64,000 nucleotides of DNA, taken from Rhodococcus sp. 1168 (GTDB lineage Bacteria > Actinomycetota > Actinomycetes > Mycobacteriales > Mycobacteriaceae). A model generated the notes under the pieces. The model worked only from the letters and a program-made list of their open reading frames with translations, was not told the origin of the DNA and made no database searches. The stretch is taken from positions 1-64,000 of the forward strand of contig NZ_MKKY01000083.1 in NCBI RefSeq assembly GCF_002091955.1. Direction: 5' to 3'. Made by a program: the position numbers and the translations under genes. Numbering within the stretch: position 1 is the first letter of the stretch; every line of letters begins with the position of its first letter. Positions 52,682 through 62,046 of the stretch are shown piece by piece.

Positions 52682-53322
52682 GTGACGACTCCACATTCGT
52701 AGGTCGCAGATACCGGACGACTGCATTTCTCAGGCAAATCAAGCCAATGGTTCGGACCGTGAGGACACCGAGCAGGTCGGTGCCGCGACAGGCCTCAACA
52801 ATTCATAGGACTCCCCTTTCCGCTCACTGAAAGGTTGGTTCGTCGAAAAACAGGTTTCACGTGGCGTATTCGGTGGCGAACGCAAGATCCAGAACATCCA
52901 TGGCGCGAATATGGCAACCCGGCGCTCGACGTGGCTACAGGTCCGCGACTCGGTCAGCGTGCGCCCCGAAATTCACGAGGACCTCGATCTCGCACTGTGC
53001 ATAGTCGAGCGCGAGATCCAGATCGCACAATTGACCGATATGCGCATCGATATGCTGCCTCGTCGCGCACTGACACCCACTCGTGAATTCACGAAATATA
53101 TCGATTCCGGCACCAAAACATTCGATCTGCACGGAAAAATGACTCCTGCCATCGCAGCGTGCACTCCGAATTCACCGGGCATGGCACGTGTCGCTCTTCG
53201 CTTTGCACAAGCCGTACGACACGAAGCGCGGTAGATACTCGCTACGTTATGTTCTCGGCCAGAACCGCGCACGTGGACTACCGATCGACATGAATCGATA
53301 GAGGGCTCCTGGGAATCTTGGC
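52682..53322. other. Gene-poor stretch after the pentapeptide pseudogene
   Basis: Apart from the weak frame at 52911-53234, this 641-bp space holds no confident gene. The base composition is less GC-rich in places (for example 52840-52870 and 53090-53130). With the decayed genes to its left, it looks like a decaying region. Confidence 0.5.
52911..53234 (+). CDS. Hypothetical protein, weakly supported
   Basis: A 107-codon frame with fairly normal codon use but no recognisable family. It contains an acidic helix-like segment (PEIHEDLDLALCIVEREIQIAQL). There is no convincing ribosome binding site. It could be a fragment of a larger decayed gene. Confidence 0.3.
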   Translation: MATRRSTWLQVRDSVSVRPEIHEDLDLALCIVEREIQIAQLTDMRIDMLPRRALTPTREFTKYIDSGTKTFDLHGKMTPAIAACTPNSPGMARVALRFAQAVRHEAR

Positions 53323-53970
53323 TCAGCTCAACGCAACGCCGGTAGCGTCGGCCACCTGCTGGACAGTGACGCCCGGTGCACGTTCTGCAAGGACCAGAGT
53401 CCCGTCCCCGACGACGTCGATCACCGCGAGATTGGTGATGATGCGATCGACGACGCGTTGGCCGGTCAGCGGGAGGGTGCAGGTGTCGAGAATCTTGGGG
53501 TTGCCGTCGCGGTCGGTGTGCTCCATGACGACGATGACCCTGCGTGCGCCGTGAACGAGGTCCATCGCGCCTCCCATGCCCTTGACCATTTTGCCCGGGA
53601 CCATCCAGTTGGCCAGGTCACCTGTTCGCGATACCTGCATGCCGCCGAGCACCGCGGTATCGATGTGGCCACCGCGGATCATCCCGAAAGACAGCGACGA
53701 ATCGAAATATGCGGCACCGGAATTGACGGTGACGGTTTCCTTGCCCGCGTTGATGAGGTCGGCGTCCACCTTGTCTTCCGTCGGGTAGGGCCCGGTGCCG
53801 AGGATTCCGTTCTCCGAGTGCAGCACCACGGAGATGTCCGCCGATAGATAGGCCGGAATCAGTGTGGGCAAGCCGATCCCGAGGTTGACGTATTCGCCGT
53901 CGACCATCTCGGCCGCGGCGCGTCGAGCCATTTCATTGCGGGTCCAGCCCGCTGCCACCGATGCCGTCAT
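53323..53970 (-). CDS. scoB: 3-oxoacid CoA-transferase subunit B
   Basis: Beta subunit of 215 residues of a succinyl-CoA:3-oxoacid CoA-transferase. The N-terminal [10 protein letters not shown] and the catalytic glutamate in LHSENGILG near residue 52 are diagnostic. With ScoA it moves CoA between succinyl-CoA and acetoacetate or a similar 3-oxo acid. It overlaps scoA by 4 bp. Confidence 0.94.
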   Translation of the reverse strand: MTASVAAGWTRNEMARRAAAEMVDGEYVNLGIGLPTLIPAYLSADISVVLHSENGILGTGPYPTEDKVDADLINAGKETVTVNSGAAYFDSSLSFGMIRGGHIDTAVLGGMQVSRTGDLANWMVPGKMVKGMGGAMDLVHGARRVIVVMEHTDRDGNPKILDTCTLPLTGQRVVDRIITNLAVIDVVGDGTLVLAERAPGVTVQQVADATGVALS

Positions 53971-54746
53971 GACTGTCCTCCTGTACTGACCGTGCGCTTT
54001 TCGATGCGCTTGTTCTGCTGTCCGGTATGAACGATCCGCGTGACGAAGACACCTGGCAGGTGGACTGCGGCAGGGTCGATCTCACCTGGTTGGACCAACT
54101 TTTCGACCTGCGCGATGGTCACTCGGCCTGCCATTGCCGCAAGTGGGTTGAAGTTCATCGCGGATTTGTCGAAGACGAGATTTCCTTCGGTATCCCCGAG
54201 CGCGGCATGCACCAGTGCGAAATCGGCGTTGATCGCTTCTTCCATCACGTACCGCTTGTTGCCGAACAGGCGCGTCTCTTTGGGCGGGGATTCGATCGCC
54301 ACGGTGCCGTCGGGGTGATAGCGCCACGGCATCCCGCCGTCGGCGATGGGGCTACCGACGCCGGCGGGGGTGAAGAACGCCGGGATACCGGTGCCCCCAG
54401 CTCTGAGGCGCTCGGCGAGTGTCCCCTGTGGAGTGAGTTCGACTTCGAGTTCGCCACCGAGGTACTGGCGTGCGAACTCCTTGTTCTCCCCGACATACGA
54501 CGCTGTGACTCGACGGATGCGGCCGATCGACAGCAGGATGCCGAGTCCGTGATCGTCGACGCCGCAATTGTTGGAGAACACCTCCAGGTCGCTCGCCTCG
54601 GTCTCGGCGATCGCTTCGATGAGTGCGTCGGGGATGCCGCACAATCCGAAACCACCGACCGCGAGACTTGAACCGTTGCCGATATCATCCACCGCCGCCG
54701 CTGCGGACTCGAATACCTTTCCCGACGTTCTCACAGATCTGGGCAT
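53967..54746 (-). CDS. scoA: 3-oxoacid CoA-transferase subunit A
   Basis: Alpha subunit of 259 residues of the same CoA-transferase. The CoA-binding [16 protein letters not shown] near residue 31 is the family signature, and [13 protein letters not shown] and FFTPAGVGS follow. The ATG at 54746 has AGGAG seven bases upstream. A 15-bp operator ends 16 bp before it, so the divergent IclR regulator probably controls this operon. Confidence 0.94.
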   Translation of the reverse strand: MPRSVRTSGKVFESAAAAVDDIGNGSSLAVGGFGLCGIPDALIEAIAETEASDLEVFSNNCGVDDHGLGILLSIGRIRRVTASYVGENKEFARQYLGGELEVELTPQGTLAERLRAGGTGIPAFFTPAGVGSPIADGGMPWRYHPDGTVAIESPPKETRLFGNKRYVMEEAINADFALVHAALGDTEGNLVFDKSAMNFNPLAAMAGRVTIAQVEKLVQPGEIDPAAVHLPGVFVTRIVHTGQQNKRIEKRTVSTGGQS

Positions 54747-54761
54747 CGGAACTCCTCATGT

Positions 54762-54897
54762 GTTCACTCAGTAAACGCTTGGACTTTGTGTCACTCAGTA
54801 GACGTCGAAGTGCAGCTGATGAGAAGTGAAAGCCATGGATCCGCCCTGTATTGCTCGTGGATCGAACGGACAAGCGATGGGCGTTCACTCAGTGGAC
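54762..54897. promoter_or_regulatory. Three IclR-type operators between scoA and the regulator
   Basis: Three 15-bp near-palindromes share the form GTTCACT-C-AGTRRAC. They are at 54762-54776 (right half AGTAAAC), 54789-54803 (left half TGTCACT, right half AGTAGAC) and 54883-54897 (right half AGTGGAC). Their centres lie at 54769, 54796 and 54890. The first adjoins the scoA start and the last adjoins the iclR start. This fits mutual control of the divergent genes. Confidence 0.75.
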
Positions 54898-54912
54898 GTT
54901 AGGCTGGCAGCC

Positions 54913-55686
54913 ATGACTTCACAGCGCGGCGGGCCCAACGTCGTCGGGCGAGCGACGGCGCTGTTACGCGCGGTCGGCGCCGCCGAACCCACCGGCGCTT
55001 CGACCACCGAACTTGCCAAGGCGACCGGTCTCGCTCGCCCGACTGCACACCGCTTGCTGACCTCGCTTACCGAGGAAGGGTTTCTCGACCGAGAGGCGGC
55101 CACCGGGCGATGGGCGCTCGGACCGGAGATGTACCTGCTGGGTTCTGCAGCCGCAGGTCGCTACGACATCACCGAGCAGGCTCGGAGCGTCGTACACGCA
55201 CTGGCGAGAGAAAGCGGCGAGAGTGCTTTCCTGTCCACCCGCCGCGGCGACGAGACAGTGTGCCTGCTGCGCGAGGATGGCAGCTTCCCGCTGCGGTCAC
55301 ATGTGCTGTACGAGGGCATCCGGTTACCGCTCGGCGTCGCGTCGGCCGGGTTGGTGATTCTGGCGCACCTCCCCGACCGCGAGATCGAAGAATATCTCGG
55401 ACGAGCCGATCTGCAACCGGAATGGGGACCGCAGCACCATCCCGACGGTGTCCGCGAGCGCATCGCAGACACCCGCGAAGCGGGGTACGCAATCAATCCG
55501 GCGCTGCTGGTCGAAGGCAGTTGGGGCATCGGTGCCGCGGTATTCGATCGGTCAGGCAAGCCCGCGTGGGCGCTCAGCCTCACCGGCGTCGAGACGAGGT
55601 TTCGACCGGAGCGTCGCCGCGAACTTGGAACGCTCCTGCTCCACCACGCCCACGTTCTGACGGGACGACTCGAACGACGTTGGTAA
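54913..55686 (+). CDS. IclR family transcriptional regulator
   Basis: A 257-residue regulator. The winged helix (residues 10-75) contains STTELAKATGLARPTAHRLLTSL, and the C-terminal effector domain (85-250) contains GAAVFDRSGKPAWALSLTG near its end. IclR members sense small organic acids or their CoA esters. The ATG at 54913 is preferred over 54826 because family proteins start close to the helix-turn-helix and a promoter-proximal operator lies between the two. It is divergent from scoAB. Confidence 0.9.
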   Translation: MTSQRGGPNVVGRATALLRAVGAAEPTGASTTELAKATGLARPTAHRLLTSLTEEGFLDREAATGRWALGPEMYLLGSAAAGRYDITEQARSVVHALARESGESAFLSTRRGDETVCLLREDGSFPLRSHVLYEGIRLPLGVASAGLVILAHLPDREIEEYLGRADLQPEWGPQHHPDGVRERIADTREAGYAINPALLVEGSWGIGAAVFDRSGKPAWALSLTGVETRFRPERRRELGTLLLHHAHVLTGRLERRW

Positions 55687-55721
55687 CGGCTTTCTGGCGA
55701 GGTGGAGTTCGCGTGACTCCT

Positions 55722-56975
55722 TCAGCTCAACGCGATCAGATTTCTGGGGTCGGACAGCATCGAGGCGATGTCGGCAAGAAATTTCGACCCCTGTTCGCCG
55801 TCGACGAGACGGTGATCGAACGACAAGCTCAACGTGGTCACCGATCGTAGCGCGATCTCACCCTCGAACTCCCACGGTCGACGCCGGATCGCCCCGAAGC
55901 ATAAGATCGCTGCCTCACCCGGATTGAGAATAGGGGTCCCCGAATCCACCCCGAAGACACCGACATTGGTGATCGTGATCGTTCCATCGGCGAGATCGCC
56001 GGGCCCGATCTTGCCTTCCTTTGCCGTCCCGGTCAACGCGGCCAATGCATATGCAAGGTCTTTCAGGGCGAGCAGGTGCGCGTTCTTGATGTTGGGCACC
56101 ATCAGGCCCCGAGGCGTGGCAGCGGCGATACCCAGATTGACGTAGCGCTTGGTGACAACTTCCTGCCGGTCCTCGTCCCACTCGGAGTTCAAGCTCGGAT
56201 TGCTCCGCAGCGCAACCAACAACGCTTTGGCGACCATTGCCAAGGGCGTGAGGCGCACTTCGCGAAAATGATCTGTGGTCCGCAGAGTGTCGAGCAATTC
56301 TACAGTCGGCGTGACATCGACAGTGATGAACTCGGTGACGTGGGGAGCGGTGAAGGCACTGGCGACCATCGCTGCGGCCGTGTGCTTTCGGACGCCCGCG
56401 ATCGGAGTGCGGGTCTCGTCTCTCCCATCACCGACCTTTGCGGGTGTCTTCTCGGGGGTTCGGTCGAGGTACGCAGCAATATCTGCGCGAGTGACGTCGC
56501 CATGAACTCCGGTGGCGGGCACTTCCGCCAGATCGACACCTTCCTGCTGCGCGACGTGACGAACAGGCGGTGACGCCAACGGCTTGGCCGCGGTCGGATC
56601 GTCCACGGTAGCAGCGGGTTGTCGGCGGTTCGCTCGTCTGCTGGGCGCAACACCGGCAACTCCGTACCCGACGAGGACAGGAACATGCTCTTCATGTTGG
56701 GCCGGTTCTTCCGGTGCCGGATCAACCTCCGCTACGTCGGAGATATCGATCAACGCGGTGCCGACCTCGACGGTGGTTCCCTCCTCCGCACGGAGAGCGG
56801 TGACGATGCCCGCGTAGGGGGAAGGCAGTTCGACACACGCCTTGGCGGTTTCCACCTCGGCGATGACCTGATTGAGTTCGATAGTGTCACCGACCTTCAC
56901 CAACCAGGTGATCAGATCGGCTTCGGTGAGGCCCTCCCCGAGATCTGGAAGCAGGAAGCTCTTGACGGGCGCCAT
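55722..56975 (-). CDS. bkdC: Branched-chain 2-oxoacid dehydrogenase E2 (lipoamide acyltransferase)
   Basis: E2 core of 417 residues. One lipoyl domain (residues 5-80) carries the lipoylated Lys in EVETAKACVE near residue 45. A peripheral-subunit-binding domain (HVAQQEGVDLAEVPATG) is near 155. The catalytic domain (from about 190) ends in SLSFDHRLVDGEQG with the active His and Asp. It transfers the acyl group to CoA. It begins one base after the E1-beta stop. The order E1-alpha, E1-beta, E2 matches mycobacterial bkdABC; no E3 gene is nearby. Confidence 0.92.
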   Translation of the reverse strand: MAPVKSFLLPDLGEGLTEADLITWLVKVGDTIELNQVIAEVETAKACVELPSPYAGIVTALRAEEGTTVEVGTALIDISDVAEVDPAPEEPAQHEEHVPVLVGYGVAGVAPSRRANRRQPAATVDDPTAAKPLASPPVRHVAQQEGVDLAEVPATGVHGDVTRADIAAYLDRTPEKTPAKVGDGRDETRTPIAGVRKHTAAAMVASAFTAPHVTEFITVDVTPTVELLDTLRTTDHFREVRLTPLAMVAKALLVALRSNPSLNSEWDEDRQEVVTKRYVNLGIAAATPRGLMVPNIKNAHLLALKDLAYALAALTGTAKEGKIGPGDLADGTITITNVGVFGVDSGTPILNPGEAAILCFGAIRRRPWEFEGEIALRSVTTLSLSFDHRLVDGEQGSKFLADIASMLSDPRNLIALS

Positions 56976-56976
56976 G

Positions 56977-58011
56977 TCAGTTCTGTCCGAAAGCGAGTGC
57001 GCGGTCCACGGCGTCGAGGATTCGGTCGGCATTCGGCAGGAAGTGCTCCTCGAGCTTCGCCGGCGGATATGGAGTGCTGAATCCACAGACTCGCAGTACC
57101 GGAGCCTCGAGGCTGAAGAAACACTGCTCCTGAACGCGCGCAGCAACTTCCGCACCGATGCCGAGGAAGGTAGCGGCCTCGTGCGTCACGACAACTCGGC
57201 CGGTTCTGCGCACCGAGGCGGCGATCGTGTCCATGTCGAGCGGAGAAAGGGAACGCAAGTCGATGATCTCGAGCGAATGACCCTCCTCTGCAGCAATATC
57301 CGCTGCCTGAAGTGCCGTGGTCACGAGGGGTCCGTAGGCGACGATCGTCGCGTCGGTGCCTGCGCGCACGACGCGAGCCTTGTGCAGCGGATAGGCATCG
57401 TCGAGTGATGCCGTGACGTCGACCTCGCCCTTCTGCCAATAGCGACGTTTGGGTTCGAAGAAGAGCACCGGATCGTCCGAGGCGATGGCCTGCCGAATCA
57501 TTGTATTCGCGTCGGCGGCGTTGCTGCAGCTGACGACACGAAGTCCTGCGGTCTGCGCGAAGTAGCCCTCAGGGGACTCCGAATGATGCTCGACGGCGCC
57601 GATACCACCTCCGTAGGGGACGCGGATCGTGATGGGCATCTTGACGTTGCCGCTGGTTCGATAGTGCAGCTTTGCCACCTGCGAGACGATCTGGTCGAAA
57701 GCTGGATAGATGAATCCATCGAACTGGATCTCGCAGACCGGGCGGTATCCGCGAATGGCCAAACCTACTGCCATTCCTATGATTCCGGACTCGGCGAGCG
57801 GCGTGTCGACCACACGGTTCGGCCCGAAGTCCTTCTGCAGTCCCTCGGTGATCCTGAAGACACCACCCAGTTTGCCGATGTCCTCACCGAGGAGGATCAC
57901 CTTCGGATCTTCGTCCATAGCTCGGCGCAATCCGGCGTTCAGCGCCTTTCCGAGCGGAAGCGTCTTCGGCGCGATCGGGAGCGTCCTGGGCGCGGCGAGT
58001 GTTGCGGTCAT
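56977..58011 (-). CDS. bkdB: Branched-chain 2-oxoacid dehydrogenase E1 beta subunit
   Basis: E1-beta of 344 residues. Family motifs are GEDIGKLGGVFRIT near residue 44, DTPLAESGIIGMAVGLA near 72 and PYGGGIGAVEHHSESPE near 130. With E1-alpha it decarboxylates branched-chain 2-oxo acids using thiamine diphosphate. The ATG at 58011 overlaps the stop of E1-alpha (ATGA). A longer frame reaching 58140 is spurious. Confidence 0.94.
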   Translation of the reverse strand: MTATLAAPRTLPIAPKTLPLGKALNAGLRRAMDEDPKVILLGEDIGKLGGVFRITEGLQKDFGPNRVVDTPLAESGIIGMAVGLAIRGYRPVCEIQFDGFIYPAFDQIVSQVAKLHYRTSGNVKMPITIRVPYGGGIGAVEHHSESPEGYFAQTAGLRVVSCSNAADANTMIRQAIASDDPVLFFEPKRRYWQKGEVDVTASLDDAYPLHKARVVRAGTDATIVAYGPLVTTALQAADIAAEEGHSLEIIDLRSLSPLDMDTIAASVRRTGRVVVTHEAATFLGIGAEVAARVQEQCFFSLEAPVLRVCGFSTPYPPAKLEEHFLPNADRILDAVDRALAFGQN

Positions 58012-59102
58012 GACCGTGCTCCTTCGAATCCGGCAAGGTAGGCGGAATAGTGTTCCCGCTCTTCGCTTATAAGGGAATGCGGTTCGGCATAGACGTGGTC
58101 GAACAGAGACATCGGCGTCGGTTCGATCGTGCCGAGACATCCTGCTCGCAGCTGATCCGCCGTCACGTCAGCGCGGTCCCGGACTCGAGTTACGAATCCC
58201 TCGTCCAGGCCGCCTGCGCGCGCGAGCAGCAACCGGATCCGTTCGATCGGATCCTTACGCTTCCACTCGTCGTCGACTGCGACGGAGCGATACCGCGTCG
58301 GGTCATCGGATGTGGTGTGCGGACCCATGCGATACGTGAGAGCCTCGATCAGCGTCGGACCGCTTCCTTCGCGTGCCCTGGCCAACGCGATACGGGTGGC
58401 CGCCAGCACTGCCAGGACGTCGTTGCCGTCCACACGCAGGGCCGGGACCCCGAATCCACGACCTCGTTCGGCAATGGTGATGTGGGTTTGGACCGATACC
58501 GGCGCCGAGATCGCCCACTGGTTGTTCTGACAGAAGAACACCACCGGTGCACTGAAACTGGCAGCGAATCCAAGCGCCTCGGAGATGTCGCCCTGACTGG
58601 TGGCGCCGTCGCCGAAGTAGGTGATGACAGCGCCTTCCGCGCCGTCGAACTTCATCCCCAGCCCGTAGCCAGTGGCATGAAGCCCCTGTGATCCGACGAT
58701 GATGGCCGGCGTTGTCATGTTGTAGTCGTAGGGATTCCAGCCCGACTGTGTCGAACCACGCCAGAATCGGAGCATCTCCGTCGGGTCGACACCCCGGCAA
58801 TATGCGACGCCGTGTTCACGGTAGCTGGCGAACACGAAGTCCTCGGAGTGCAGAGCGCGAGCCGATCCCACCTGCGCGGCTTCCTGACCGAGCAGCGGCG
58901 CCCACAGTCCGAGCTCACCCTGACGCTGCAACGCTGTTGCCTCGGCGTCGATGCGGCGAACCACGACGAGATCCTCGTACAGCTCCCGCACGGTGTCGAT
59001 CGTGACGTCCGAGATCGCGTCGCTGTACTCCGACTGGGGCGTCCGCTTGCCCTCCGGTGTGACGATCTGGATTAGCGTGTCGGCACTGCTGTTCACGGTC
59101 AT
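58008..59102 (-). CDS. bkdA: Branched-chain 2-oxoacid dehydrogenase E1 alpha subunit
   Basis: E1-alpha of 364 residues. The thiamine-diphosphate motif starts GDGATSQGDISEALGFAA near residue 163 and ends QNNQWAIS. The YRMGPHTTSDDP loop near 258 is the branched-chain/pyruvate E1 phosphorylation-loop region. It is the first gene of the bkdABC operon. An inverted pair of TATTGCGCT elements lies 59-130 bp upstream of its ATG and may be the operator. Confidence 0.94.
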   Translation of the reverse strand: MTVNSSADTLIQIVTPEGKRTPQSEYSDAISDVTIDTVRELYEDLVVVRRIDAEATALQRQGELGLWAPLLGQEAAQVGSARALHSEDFVFASYREHGVAYCRGVDPTEMLRFWRGSTQSGWNPYDYNMTTPAIIVGSQGLHATGYGLGMKFDGAEGAVITYFGDGATSQGDISEALGFAASFSAPVVFFCQNNQWAISAPVSVQTHITIAERGRGFGVPALRVDGNDVLAVLAATRIALARAREGSGPTLIEALTYRMGPHTTSDDPTRYRSVAVDDEWKRKDPIERIRLLLARAGGLDEGFVTRVRDRADVTADQLRAGCLGTIEPTPMSLFDHVYAEPHSLISEEREHYSAYLAGFEGARS

Positions 59103-59160
59103 GTCCTCGCCTCCGATCCGACTGCACTGTTACCTACGACACAACTCGCAATCACCAGTT

Positions 59161-59232
59161 AGCGCAATAGTTCGTTTTCCGAGTGAGCAGAATGCACGGT
59201 TTCGATCAGGTCGTCAGTGCCTATATTGCGCT
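59161..59232. promoter_or_regulatory. Paired inverted elements upstream of bkdA
   Basis: AGCGCAATA (59161-59169) and its exact complement TATTGCGCT (59224-59232) face each other across 54 bp. Spacing of the centres is 63 bp, about six helical turns. This suits a looping or multimeric regulator such as an Lrp/AsnC protein. The remainder of the 317-bp space 59103-59419 holds the iron box of the next operon and no gene. Confidence 0.45.
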
Positions 59233-59339
59233 CAGTGAGTGATCTTCCGACCCTGACCAGGCGGCATGGCCCGGTCCGCGTCACTCCGCTCGGTTGACAT
59301 GCTCCACATCACGAATCCGGCGATATTTACCTTCGGTCG

Positions 59340-59358
59340 TTAGGTTTGCCAAACCTGT
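59340..59358 (+). promoter_or_regulatory. IdeR/DtxR iron box
   Basis: TTAGGTTTGCCAAACCTGT closely matches the IdeR consensus TTAGGTTAGSCTAACCTAA and contains a perfect AGGTTTG-C-CAAACCT dyad. It lies 62 bp before the ATG of the iron-binding lipoprotein. Iron-loaded IdeR should repress the operon. Confidence 0.8.
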
Positions 59359-59419
59359 GTATGGCATCATTTTCCTATAGACGGCTGGAGAGTCCCGCTG
59401 TGCCGACAAAGGACATTCG

Positions 59420-60460
59420 ATGAAAAGACGAAACGGACTGACGTCTGCGGTTGCGCTCGCCGCTGCCGCTGTATTGACCATGTCGGGGTGCTCGAATTCC
59501 GGATCGGACAACGAAGCGGACTCAGGCGCGGCCAAGAAGATCACCGTGTACAACGCACAGCACGAGTCGCTGACACAGGAATGGGCCGACGCCTTCACGG
59601 CGGAGTCGGGCATCGAGGTGGAACTGCGCAACGGCAGCGATTCAGAACTCGGCAACCAGCTCGTTGCCGAGGGCGATCGGTCACCCGCAGATGTGTTTCT
59701 CACCGAGAATTCACCCGCTATGACGCTGGTCGAGAACGCCGGGCTGTTCGCCGACGTCGACCAGGATGTCCTCGATCAGGTGCCGAGCCAATACCGTCCG
59801 TCGAGCAACAAGTGGACCGGCATCGCAGCCCGTTCCACCGTCTTCGCATACAACAAGGACATGCTGGAGCAAGATCAGCTGCCGAAGTCTCTGCTCGATC
59901 TGCAGGATCCCGCATGGAAAGACCGTTGGGCCGCCTCACCGTCGGGCGCCGATTTCCAGGCTATCGTCAGCGCCCTGCTGGAGTTGAAGGGTGAAGACGC
60001 CACTCGGCAATGGCTGACTGGGATGAAGGACAACGTCCGCACCTACAAGGGCAACAGCACAGTGATGAAGGCCGTCAATGCCGGTGAAATCCCGGGCGGT
60101 GTCATCTACCACTACTACTGGTTCGGGGATCAGGCCAAGACCGGCGAAAACAGCAACAACGTCGCAATGCACTACTTCAAGAACGAGGACCCAGGCGCAT
60201 TTGTCAGCGTCTCCGGTGGGGGCGTTCTGGAGTCCAGCTCGAAGCAGGATGCGGCACAACAATTCCTGAAGTTCGTCACCAGTCGAACAGGTCAGGACGT
60301 CCTGCAGACCGGAACGTCGTTCGAGTACACGGTGGGCAGCGACGTCGCGGCAAACCCGGAGCTCGTTCCGCTGACTGATCTGCAGGCGCCGCAGGTCGAC
60401 CCTGCGAAACTCAACAGCCCGCAGGTTTCCGAACTGATGACCGAAGCCGGCCTGCTCTGA
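59420..60460 (+). CDS. fbpA: Ferric-iron-binding lipoprotein
   Basis: Periplasmic-type Fe3+-binding lipoprotein of 346 residues. The lipobox ends TMSGC near residue 24. The mature protein starts with KKITVYNAQHESL, as in Fbp/Fut proteins. The iron site includes the tyrosine cluster in GGVIYHYYWFG near residue 228. It delivers ferric ion to the FbpB/FbpC transporter encoded downstream. Iron repression is indicated by the IdeR box. It is 41 bp upstream of the permease gene. Confidence 0.92.
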   Translation: MKRRNGLTSAVALAAAAVLTMSGCSNSGSDNEADSGAAKKITVYNAQHESLTQEWADAFTAESGIEVELRNGSDSELGNQLVAEGDRSPADVFLTENSPAMTLVENAGLFADVDQDVLDQVPSQYRPSSNKWTGIAARSTVFAYNKDMLEQDQLPKSLLDLQDPAWKDRWAASPSGADFQAIVSALLELKGEDATRQWLTGMKDNVRTYKGNSTVMKAVNAGEIPGGVIYHYYWFGDQAKTGENSNNVAMHYFKNEDPGAFVSVSGGGVLESSSKQDAAQQFLKFVTSRTGQDVLQTGTSFEYTVGSDVAANPELVPLTDLQAPQVDPAKLNSPQVSELMTEAGLL

Positions 60461-60501
60461 ATCTCGAACTGATCGGCCGGAGGCGGCCGAGGGAGTCGAA
60501 C

Positions 60502-62046
60502 ATGTTGCGTCGCGAGAGACCCCGACGTCGCATCTCGGTACCCTTGGCCGTCTTCGCCCTTATCGTGGCGGCCGCGTCGATCATCCCGCTCGGGTACGTG
60601 GTCGTCGAAAGTATCGACACAGGTTGGGATACCGCGTCGTCGTTGTTGTTCCGACCCAGGGTTGGGGAACTACTCACCAACACAGTCTTGCTCGTCGTCA
60701 TCACCGTTCCGATCTGTATCGTTGCCGGCGTCCTGGCCGCCTGGCTCGTCGAACGCACCCGAGTGTTCGGCGCCAAGGTCTGGGCAGTGCTGTTGGCTGC
60801 GCCACTTGCCGTACCGGCGTTCGTGAACAGTTATTCGTGGGTTAGTACGGTTCCCTCCCTCGGTGGATTGCATGGCGGCGTTCTCATCGCGTCGCTGTCG
60901 TATTTTCCGCTGGTCTACATACCCGTGTCCGCGACGCTACGTCGACTCGACCCGGCCGTAGAGGAATCGGCCCGCGCTCTCGGCGCCGGACCGTGGGCAG
61001 TGTTCTTCCAGGTCGTGGTGCCACAGTTGCGGCTGGCCATCGCCGGCGGGGCACTGTTGGTCTCCCTGCACCTGCTCTCCGAGTACGGCGCGTTCGTCTT
61101 CATCCGATTCGACACGTTCACCACCGCGATCTTCGATCAGTACCAGTCGACGTTCAACGGGTCGGCAGCAACGATGCTCGCCAGCGTCTTGGTGCTGCTC
61201 TGTCTCACGCTGTTGGTGATCGAATCGGTCGTCCGCGGCAACGCGCGGTACGCCCGCATCGGCGCTGGTGCCGCACGTCGGGCGGTCCCTGCCGAACTCG
61301 GGTGGAAGAACTCTACTGTCGCGCTGGGGTTCCTCGCCGCGCTCATCATCCTGTCCGTCGGTGTCCCGGTGGTCAGCGTCCTGCGCTGGCTCGTCATCGG
61401 TGGAGCCGCGGTCTGGGAGCTCGATTTCCTCGGCTCCGCGGTGTTCCAGACCGTCGGTTTCGGTATAGTCGGCGCGGTTGTGACCTGTGTTCTCGCCTTC
61501 CCCATCGCCTGGATTTCGATCCGCCGCCGCGGACGACTCAGTCGCATCCTCGAGGCCTGCACATACATCTCGAGCTCGCTGCCAGGAATCGTGGTAGCAC
61601 TGGCATTCATCACCGTGTCCATCCGCTACCTGCAGCCGCTCTATCAAACGGTCGTCGTCGTGATCGCGGCGTACGCGCTGCTCTTTCTGCCCCGCGCACT
61701 GGTGAACCTGAGGGCCGGACTTGCGCAGGCGCCTATCGGCCTGGAGGAGTCGGCGCAGTCGCTCGGTATCTCGCCACTGGTTGCCTTCATCCGAGTGACG
61801 TTGCCTCTCGCTGCCCCAGCGACGGCGGCCGGTGGGGCGTTGGTGTTCCTCGGAATCGTCAACGAATTGACCGCGACTCTGCTGTTGGCCCCGACCGGTA
61901 CTCGCACCATGGCCACGCAGTTCTGGTCGCTGAGCAGCGAGATCGACTACGCCGGGGCTGCGCCGTACGCATTCATGATGATCGTGCTGTCGCTGCCCAT
62001 GACCTACATACTCTTCACTCAGTCGAAGAAGGTAGCCGGACTATGA
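60502..62046 (+). CDS. fbpB: Ferric-iron ABC permease
   Basis: Membrane permease of 514 residues with about twelve helices, formed by two permease units in one chain. Each unit has an EAA-type loop: EESARALGAGPWAVFFQVVVP near residue 155 and EESAQSLGISPLVAFIRVTLP near 415. This double layout is typical of FbpB/FutB ferric permeases. The end overlaps fbpC by 4 bp. Confidence 0.93.
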   Translation: MLRRERPRRRISVPLAVFALIVAAASIIPLGYVVVESIDTGWDTASSLLFRPRVGELLTNTVLLVVITVPICIVAGVLAAWLVERTRVFGAKVWAVLLAAPLAVPAFVNSYSWVSTVPSLGGLHGGVLIASLSYFPLVYIPVSATLRRLDPAVEESARALGAGPWAVFFQVVVPQLRLAIAGGALLVSLHLLSEYGAFVFIRFDTFTTAIFDQYQSTFNGSAATMLASVLVLLCLTLLVIESVVRGNARYARIGAGAARRAVPAELGWKNSTVALGFLAALIILSVGVPVVSVLRWLVIGGAAVWELDFLGSAVFQTVGFGIVGAVVTCVLAFPIAWISIRRRGRLSRILEACTYISSSLPGIVVALAFITVSIRYLQPLYQTVVVVIAAYALLFLPRALVNLRAGLAQAPIGLEESAQSLGISPLVAFIRVTLPLAAPATAAGGALVFLGIVNELTATLLLAPTGTRTMATQFWSLSSEIDYAGAAPYAFMMIVLSLPMTYILFTQSKKVAGL

